From Candidatus Aenigmatarchaeota archaeon (lineage in GTDB: Archaea; Aenigmatarchaeota; Aenigmatarchaeia; QMZP01), in the NCBI GenBank assembly GCA_003663445.1, contig QMZZ01000012.1, positions 1-8,760 of the forward strand: a stretch of DNA of 8,760 nucleotides, given 5' to 3'. The translations under genes and the position numbers were made by a program. Below the pieces are notes generated by a model that did not search any database, was not told the origin of the DNA, and saw only the letters and a list, made by a program, of their open reading frames with translations. Positions 5,689 through 8,760 of the stretch are shown in pieces. Each line of letters starts with the position of its first letter. Position 1 is the stretch's first letter.

Positions 5689-5941
5689 AAAGGAGATAAG
5701 GGAAGCTGGAAAGAAAAAGAAGCTTCTGATCGGCTCTCGGGTTGTTATAAAAGCTCTGAAAAACGGAAAGCTTAAGGCGGTGGTTTATGCAAAAAATTGC
5801 CCTGAAGAAAGGATAAAGGATTTAAATTATTACGAAAAAATATCAAAAATAAAAGTAATAGCCTTCAACGGCGATTCAAAAAGACTTGGACAGGTCTGCG
5901 GTAAACCCTTCAACATCCTCATGGTGGGCATAAGCAAATGA
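5678..5941 (+). CDS. rpl30e: Large-subunit ribosomal protein eL30
   Basis: eL30 is an archaeal/eukaryotic RNA-binding protein of the L7Ae/L30e fold. With the ATG at 5678 it has 87 residues, a little short for the family (about 95-105). Matches are EIREAGKKKKLLIGSRVVIK (6-25), then ALKNGKLKAVVYAKNCPEER (26-45), VIAFNGDSKRLGQVCGKPF (about 60-78) and the ending ILMVGISK. A GTG at 5663 would add five residues (MFFWV-like), but it lies inside a GGGGGTG stretch (5659-5665) that could be the ribosome binding site, so the ATG is preferred. The start overlaps uS8 by 11 bases, and the stop overlaps the NusA-like start by ATGA. eL30 next to nusA is the usual archaeal pair, normally found after RNAP A''. 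Confidence 0.95.
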   Translation: MSIEKEIREAGKKKKLLIGSRVVIKALKNGKLKAVVYAKNCPEERIKDLNYYEKISKIKVIAFNGDSKRLGQVCGKPFNILMVGISK

Positions 5942-6324
5942 CAATAAAACTTTCGACTGAGGAATTCAGGAACATAGTGGCTTTCAGAAAAGTGACAAAA
6001 ATACACCCGATAGACTGCCTGACAAACGGAAATTGCGTTTATTTCCTGGTGGATGCCAAAAAACTCGGAGCTGCGATAGGCAAGAACGGAAGCAACATCA
6101 GGATGCTTTCAAGGATAACAAACAAGCAGGTCCAGCTTTTGGGGCTGGAGGAAGAGCTCGAAAAAACCCTGAAGCTCCTCTTACCTTCCCTTAAAGCTGT
6201 TGAGGAAAACGGGAATCAGGTAACGGCCTTCATCCAGTATCCGATATCCGGAAAGAGATTCCAGGTGATAAAAGAGGTCGTTAAAAGGCATTTCAAAAAG
6301 GAATTGAAGCTGATGAGGTATTGA
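5938..6324 (+). CDS. nusA: Archaeal NusA-like KH protein (second KH motif degenerate)
   Basis: This is the short archaeal NusA homologue, which has only the two KH domains and probably binds RNA during transcription. The 128 residues begin with TIKLSTEEFRNIVAF (2-16), the usual family start. KH1 carries the canonical loop GAAIGKNGSNIRML (44-57; GxxG = GKNG, 48-51). In KH2 the second half aligns well with relatives (GKRFQVIKEVVKRHF, 105-119), but the loop that should read like AIGRNG is YPISG (101-105), so the first Gly of GxxG and the flanking Ile-Gly are lost. It is also slightly shorter than common archaeal homologues (about 140). It starts by ATGA overlap with eL30 and ends immediately before the rpoD ATG. 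nusA next to eL30 supports identity. Confidence 0.92.
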   Translation: MTIKLSTEEFRNIVAFRKVTKIHPIDCLTNGNCVYFLVDAKKLGAAIGKNGSNIRMLSRITNKQVQLLGLEEELEKTLKLLLPSLKAVEENGNQVTAFIQYPISGKRFQVIKEVVKRHFKKELKLMRY

Positions 6325-7092
6325 ATGAAGATAAAGCTGGTATCAAAGGATGAGAATAAGGCAGTATTTGTCTTAGAGGATGCAAGCCCGGCTTTTGCGA
6401 ACGCTCTGAGAAGGATAATGATATCCGAAATACCTGTTATGGCTGTAAAATGGATAGACATGCATGAGAATTCTTCTGTCCTCTTCGACGAATTTCTGGC
6501 TCACCGAATAGGGCTCATTCCATTGGAAGCAGATCCTGAAAAGTTCAATTTTTCCGAGGAGTGCAAATGCGGAGGGAAGGGGTGTGCCCTCTGTCAGGTT
6601 TCCTTTTTGCTGGAAAAACACGGGCCAGCGACTGTCTATTCAGGCGATATGCTTTCTTCAAACAAGCTCGTAAAGCCGACAGATCCCGGATTTCCGATTG
6701 TCGAGCTTCTCGAGGGACAGAAGATAAAGCTGGAAGCGGTTGCAAGATTGGGGACAGGAAAGGAGCATGCAAGACATCAAGCAGCCATAGCCTCTTATCA
6801 ATATTGGCCTGAGTTGAAGATAGAAAACCAGCAGGAGGCTAAAAAAGCTGTGAAAAAATGCCCGAAAGGTCTTCTTGCTATAAAGCAAAATAAGGTTGTC
6901 CTGACAGATCCTATTAAATGCGATCTCTGTAGGGCATGTGAACCAGAGGTGAAGCTTGTACCGAACAGCAGGAAGTTCATTTTCAGGGTAGAAACAGTTT
7001 CCGGACTGAAACCGGAATATATAATCAAAAAGGCAGCCGAAATCCTGGCAGGGAAGGCCAAAGAGTTTAAAAATCTTTTGGCAAAAGTTTAA
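6325..7092 (+). CDS. rpoD: DNA-directed RNA polymerase subunit D (Rpo3) with iron-sulfur domain
   Basis: Subunit D is the archaeal equivalent of one bacterial alpha subunit and Rpb3. It pairs with subunit L and scaffolds the catalytic subunits. The 255 residues include the alpha-like dimerisation region SPAFANALRRIMISEIPVMA (21-40) and FDEFLAHRIGLIPLEAD (54-70). A small Cys cluster of the kind often seen in this subunit lies at Cys80, Cys82, Cys87 and Cys90. The inserted ferredoxin-like domain (about 165-215) has Cys179, Cys199, Cys202 and Cys205 (KKCPKGLLAI, then KCDLCRACEP), enough ligands for one [4Fe-4S] cluster. The chain returns to the dimerisation domain at FRVETVSGLKPEYIIKKAAE (220-239). 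GAGGT at 6315-6319 precedes the ATG, which follows the nusA stop directly. The usual partners uS4 and uS11 are not adjacent. Confidence 0.98.
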   Translation: MKIKLVSKDENKAVFVLEDASPAFANALRRIMISEIPVMAVKWIDMHENSSVLFDEFLAHRIGLIPLEADPEKFNFSEECKCGGKGCALCQVSFLLEKHGPATVYSGDMLSSNKLVKPTDPGFPIVELLEGQKIKLEAVARLGTGKEHARHQAAIASYQYWPELKIENQQEAKKAVKKCPKGLLAIKQNKVVLTDPIKCDLCRACEPEVKLVPNSRKFIFRVETVSGLKPEYIIKKAAEILAGKAKEFKNLLAKV

Positions 7093-7094
7093 TT

Positions 7095-7298
7095 ATGTCC
7101 GCAAAGCTTGTGGGTGTCTGGATCCTAGGCTCGATCATGCTTATGGCTGCAGTGTGGATCATCCAAAAGCTCGAGCTGACGATCGGTGTTTCATTCTCTT
7201 CCTATCTACTGGCTCTGGCTGTGGCTTTCATCCTCATTTTGTTAACAGGGCTTTGCTGGATTTCTGTCGCTGTCGCGACGAGAAGAAGGTTTCTATGA
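7095..7298 (+). CDS. Small two-helix membrane protein, unknown function
   Basis: I do not recognise this 67-residue protein. Two hydrophobic segments are clear: residues about 5-24 (LVGVWILGSIMLMAAVWIIQ) and about 37-60 (YLLALAVAFILILLTGLCWI, then SVAVA). Between them is a short polar loop (KLELTIGVSFSS). The C-terminus is basic (TRRRFL) and Lys4 precedes the first helix, so by the positive-inside rule both ends probably face the cytoplasm. The ATG lies two bases after the rpoD stop, and the stop overlaps the next start by ATGA, so it is embedded in the operon and co-translated with the MraZ-like gene. Its codons resemble those of its neighbours. The coupling to a putative DNA-binding protein is the only hint of role. 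Confidence 0.75.
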   Translation: MSAKLVGVWILGSIMLMAAVWIIQKLELTIGVSFSSYLLALAVAFILILLTGLCWISVAVATRRRFL

Positions 7299-7690
7299 TG
7301 TACAATTTTGTCGGAACCAGTATATATAAGGTAGACGGAAAGCGAGTTCCCATCCCTCCGGGATTTCTTAGAGAGATCAGAAGGATAAACGGGAAGGAAG
7401 CTGAGCTTTACCTTATCGAAAAGCAGGACCCGTGGAGGTTAGAGTGCTATCCCAGAGAATCCTTCGAGCTTTTGTTTTTAGACAGGTTTTTGGAAAGACC
7501 TGATGATGATCCTGAAAGGTTGGAATTCTTGAGCCAGGTAAGGCAGGTGAAGATCAAGCTCGATTCCAAAAGACCGCAAAGCAAGATAACCCTTCCCATA
7601 TCTCTGGAGGAAGCCGTGATCCTTGGAAACTGTCATTCCTTTATCATCACATCCCAGGAAGGGTATAAAAGGTTGCTAAAAAAATATTAA
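7295..7690 (+). CDS. MraZ-like protein with two SpoVT/AbrB-like repeats
   Basis: The 131-residue protein has the layout of bacterial MraZ, a DNA-binding regulator with two tandem AbrB-type swapped-hairpin half-sites. Repeat 1: FVGTSIYKVDGKRVPIPPGF (5-24), helix LREIRRI, a strand pair, then LECYPRESFELLFLDRF (49-65), close to the LxxYPxExWEEL ending of an MraZ repeat. Repeat 2: VKIKLDSKRPQSKITLPISL (85-104), EEAVILGNCHSFIITSQEGYKRL, matching the pattern of strand, Asp-x-Lys turn, ILP strand and helix, and a final EIW-type strand plus helix. The usual D-x-x-G-R turn is altered in both repeats (DGKR and DSKRPQSK), so DNA binding may differ. Length is close to MraZ (about 140-150). The reading frame is open further upstream to 7154, but the ATG at 7295, in the ATGA overlap with the membrane-protein stop, is the natural start. 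The fold assignment comes from pattern reading only. Confidence 0.7.
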   Translation: MMYNFVGTSIYKVDGKRVPIPPGFLREIRRINGKEAELYLIEKQDPWRLECYPRESFELLFLDRFLERPDDDPERLEFLSQVRQVKIKLDSKRPQSKITLPISLEEAVILGNCHSFIITSQEGYKRLLKKY

Positions 7691-7692
7691 TA
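7682..7692 (+). promoter_or_regulatory. TATA-like promoter element before uS12
   Basis: AAATATTAATA lies at the end of the MraZ-like gene, centred about 26 bases before the uS12 ATG. The 22-bp gap carries no Shine-Dalgarno match but contains a tandem ATCAAA repeat (7692-7703). It suggests a leaderless promoter for uS12-uS7. Confidence 0.5.
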
Positions 7693-7712
7693 TCAAAATC
7701 AAAAACAGCATT

Positions 7713-8138
7713 ATGGCAGGTCTTTTCTCTGCCAGAAACCTGAAGAGGAGGAGGAAAAAGTTTAGATGGAACTCTCGAGCTCAGAAAAAGAAACTGCTGA
7801 AGCTTTGGAAGCTTGATCCGTTTGAGGGGGCTCCTTTAGCAAAAGCCATCGTCCTGAAAAAGAAGGGTGTTGAGCAGAAGCAGCCCCATTCAGGTATAAT
7901 CAAAGCGGTAAGATGCCAGCTTTTGAAAAACGGTATTCAGGTAACGGCTTTCGTTCCGGGTGACGGAGCGATAAAACACATAGACGAGCACGATGAGGTT
8001 TTGCTTGAGGGTCTGGGAGCATCCCAGGGCGGTGCTGTGGGTTCGATGCACGGGATCAAGTACAGGGTGATAGCCGTAAATGGGGTGGCTCTTTCTGAAA
8101 TCTTAAAGGGTAAAAAGGAGAAACCTAAGGGAGCATGA
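7713..8138 (+). CDS. rps12: Small-subunit ribosomal protein uS12 with altered decoding-site loops
   Basis: uS12 lies at the decoding centre and monitors codon-anticodon pairing. The 141 residues match archaeal uS12 throughout: RRRKKFRWNSRAQKKKLLKL (12-31), then DPFEGAPLAKAIVLKKKGVE (35-54), LLKNGIQVTAFVPGDGAIKH (70-89), IDEHDEVLLEGLG (90-102) and the ending VNGVALSEILKGKKEKPKG. Two loops that are nearly invariant elsewhere differ. The usual KQPNSAIRK reads KQPHSGIIK (56-64), and the usual GDIPGV reads GSMHGI (110-115). The codons are unambiguous in the sequence given (CCC CAT TCA GGT at 7884-7895; GGT TCG ATG CAC GGG at 8040-8054). The frame is intact and the rest is well conserved, so it is not a pseudogene. 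It overlaps uS7 by ATGA. Confidence 0.97.
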   Translation: MAGLFSARNLKRRRKKFRWNSRAQKKKLLKLWKLDPFEGAPLAKAIVLKKKGVEQKQPHSGIIKAVRCQLLKNGIQVTAFVPGDGAIKHIDEHDEVLLEGLGASQGGAVGSMHGIKYRVIAVNGVALSEILKGKKEKPKGA

Positions 8139-8719
8139 TCTTTGGAAAGTGGGACCCGTCTGAGGTGAAGGTTGAGGACCCGGGATTGAAGAGATATATA
8201 AATCTGTCTCCAGTATGGGTGCCGAGAACAGGCGGGAGATGGATACCGAACCTTAAGCCAGAAAAGGTCAGTATCGTCGAGAGGTTCATGAACAAGCTTA
8301 TGGTACCAGGTCATCGGGGAAAGAAGCACAAGCTGACCTCAGGTCACTGCACCGCTAATGCTCAGAAAATATATTTAGAAACTAAAAGGGCTTTCGAAAT
8401 TATAGAGAAGAGGCTTAAAAAGAATCCTATACAGGTTTTGGTGAAGGCAATAGAAAATGCAGCTATAGTTGAGGAGATAGCTTCCTATCGACTCGGAGGG
8501 ATTATAGCCAGAAAGGCGGTAGTGGTTTCTCCGAAAAGGAGGCTTGACCTGGCTTTAAGGCATCTTGCCCAGGGTATTTATTCAAGTTCTTTCAAAAGCA
8601 AGAAGACGCTGGCTGAGGCGATAGCAGAAGAGCTCATTTTGGCTTACAATTCCGATCCCAAGTGTTTTGCGATAAGGGAGAGGCAGAGGATAGAGAAGGA
8701 AGCCGAGGGAGCGAGATAA
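8135..8719 (+). CDS. rps7: Small-subunit ribosomal protein uS7
   Basis: uS7 nucleates 30S head assembly and contacts mRNA and tRNA at the E site. The 194 residues show the archaeal pattern: LKRYINLSPVWVPRTGGRW (18-36), KVSIVERFMNKLM (44-56), KRAFEIIEKRLKKNPIQVLV (84-103), KAIENAAIVEEI (104-115), VVSPKRRLDLALRHLAQGIY (130-149), FKSKKTLAEAIAEELILAYN (153-172) and the typical ending EKEAEGAR. Differences from the common archaeal form occur at NAAIVEE (commonly NAAPREE) and LGGIIARKAVV (commonly YGGI-YPQAVD). The ATG overlaps the uS12 stop by ATGA, with a purine-rich AAGGGAG just before it. In most archaea an EF-1alpha gene and uS10 follow. Here a minus-strand gene converges with no gap. Confidence 0.97.
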   Translation: MIFGKWDPSEVKVEDPGLKRYINLSPVWVPRTGGRWIPNLKPEKVSIVERFMNKLMVPGHRGKKHKLTSGHCTANAQKIYLETKRAFEIIEKRLKKNPIQVLVKAIENAAIVEEIASYRLGGIIARKAVVVSPKRRLDLALRHLAQGIYSSSFKSKKTLAEAIAEELILAYNSDPKCFAIRERQRIEKEAEGAR

Positions 8720-8760
8720 TCAGCCCTTTCTTTTTATTGCCAGTTTTATGTCTTCTGCCA
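8720..8760 (-). CDS. Probable archaeal histone, C-terminal 12 residues only (gene continues past the window edge)
   Basis: On the minus strand the last codons read AEDIKLAIKRKG and then TGA at 8722-8720, preceded by a partial codon ending in TG (so Val, Leu or Met). This matches the conserved end of archaeal histones, where the third helix closes as (K)AEDIxLAxRR. Histones wrap DNA into nucleosome-like filaments. The stop codon lies directly against the uS7 stop on the other strand, so the two genes converge with no spacer. Only 12 residues are visible, so the call is tentative. Confidence 0.55.
   Translation of the reverse strand, partial: AEDIKLAIKRKG
8727..8736 (+). terminator. Possible weak U-tract terminator after uS7
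   Basis: The T-rich TTTCTTTTTA follows the uS7 stop by 7 bases and sits inside the converging histone-like gene. Archaeal RNA polymerase can terminate at U-tracts of five or more without a hairpin. The tract is short and interrupted, so the support is modest. Confidence 0.25.

Noticed and set aside
6561..6812. Plus-strand open frame of 83 codons inside rpoD
   Set aside because: It is a shifted-frame shadow of the well-supported RNAP subunit D, with no own start signal or recognisable features.
7154..7294. Upstream extension of the MraZ-like frame
   Set aside because: This part is out of frame with the membrane-protein gene and simply antedates the ATGA start. The resulting residues look non-coding, whereas MraZ-type homology begins at 7295.
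7937..8329. Minus-strand open frame of 130 codons opposite uS12/uS7
   Set aside because: It is an antisense shadow; the plus-strand genes are unambiguous here.
1..8760. CRISPR arrays, tRNA/rRNA genes, insertion sequences
   Set aside because: Coding sequence fills nearly all of the window. No direct-repeat array, transposase, inverted terminal repeat or cloverleaf-like segment was seen.

Overview
The window is a dense archaeal ribosomal-protein and transcription/translation gene cluster of 22 genes. Twenty lie on the plus strand, and one partial minus-strand gene sits at each end. The archaeal assignment rests on eS4, eL30, aIF1/SUI1, the RNase P protein Rpp29, an archaeal NusA-like KH protein, RNA polymerase subunit D (Rpo3) and a probable histone tail. 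All of these are absent from bacteria or have a distinctly archaeal form. Arg codons are mostly AGG/AGA and many Ile codons are ATA, and the proteins are rich in Lys and Glu. This would fit a thermophile, but that is inference. The broken-up operon order and several shortened or divergent proteins suggest a reduced or fast-evolving lineage such as a DPANN-type archaeon. That placement is also tentative.

Layout. (1) 1-433, minus: the first 144 residues of uL4. (2) 434-484: a 51-bp divergent promoter. (3) 485-5688, plus: uS13, uL22, uS3, uL29, aIF1, Rpp29, uS17, uL14, uL24, eS4, uL5, uS14, uS8. From uL22 onward this is the usual archaeal S10/spc order. uS13, normally an alpha-operon gene, stands where uL23-uL2-uS19 would usually separate uL4 from uL22. 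(4) 5678-7092: eL30, nusA-like, rpoD (RNAP D). Here uL6 would normally follow uS8. (5) 7095-7690: a small two-helix membrane protein and a 131-residue protein with the layout of MraZ (two SpoVT/AbrB-like half-sites). Both are inserted where eL30-nusA would normally run into uS12. (6) 7713-8719: uS12, uS7. (7) 8720-8760, minus: a fragment whose ending matches archaeal histones.

Expression logic. Nearly all plus-strand genes abut or overlap, with nine ATGA stop/start overlaps, so translation is probably coupled through long stretches. Wherever a gap of 20-51 bp occurs (before uS13, uL29, uS17 and uS12), an A/T-only TATA-like box lies about 24-28 bases before the ATG. This suggests leaderless internal promoters that split the cluster into four transcription units: uS13-uL22-uS3; uL29-aIF1-Rpp29; uS17 through the MraZ-like gene; and uS12-uS7.

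Most worth a second look: the MraZ-like protein and its membrane-protein partner inside a ribosomal/RNAP operon; changes in normally near-invariant loops of uS12 (with further changes in uS7); a NusA-like protein whose second KH motif has decayed; a shortened uL22; and the near-symmetric divergent promoter.
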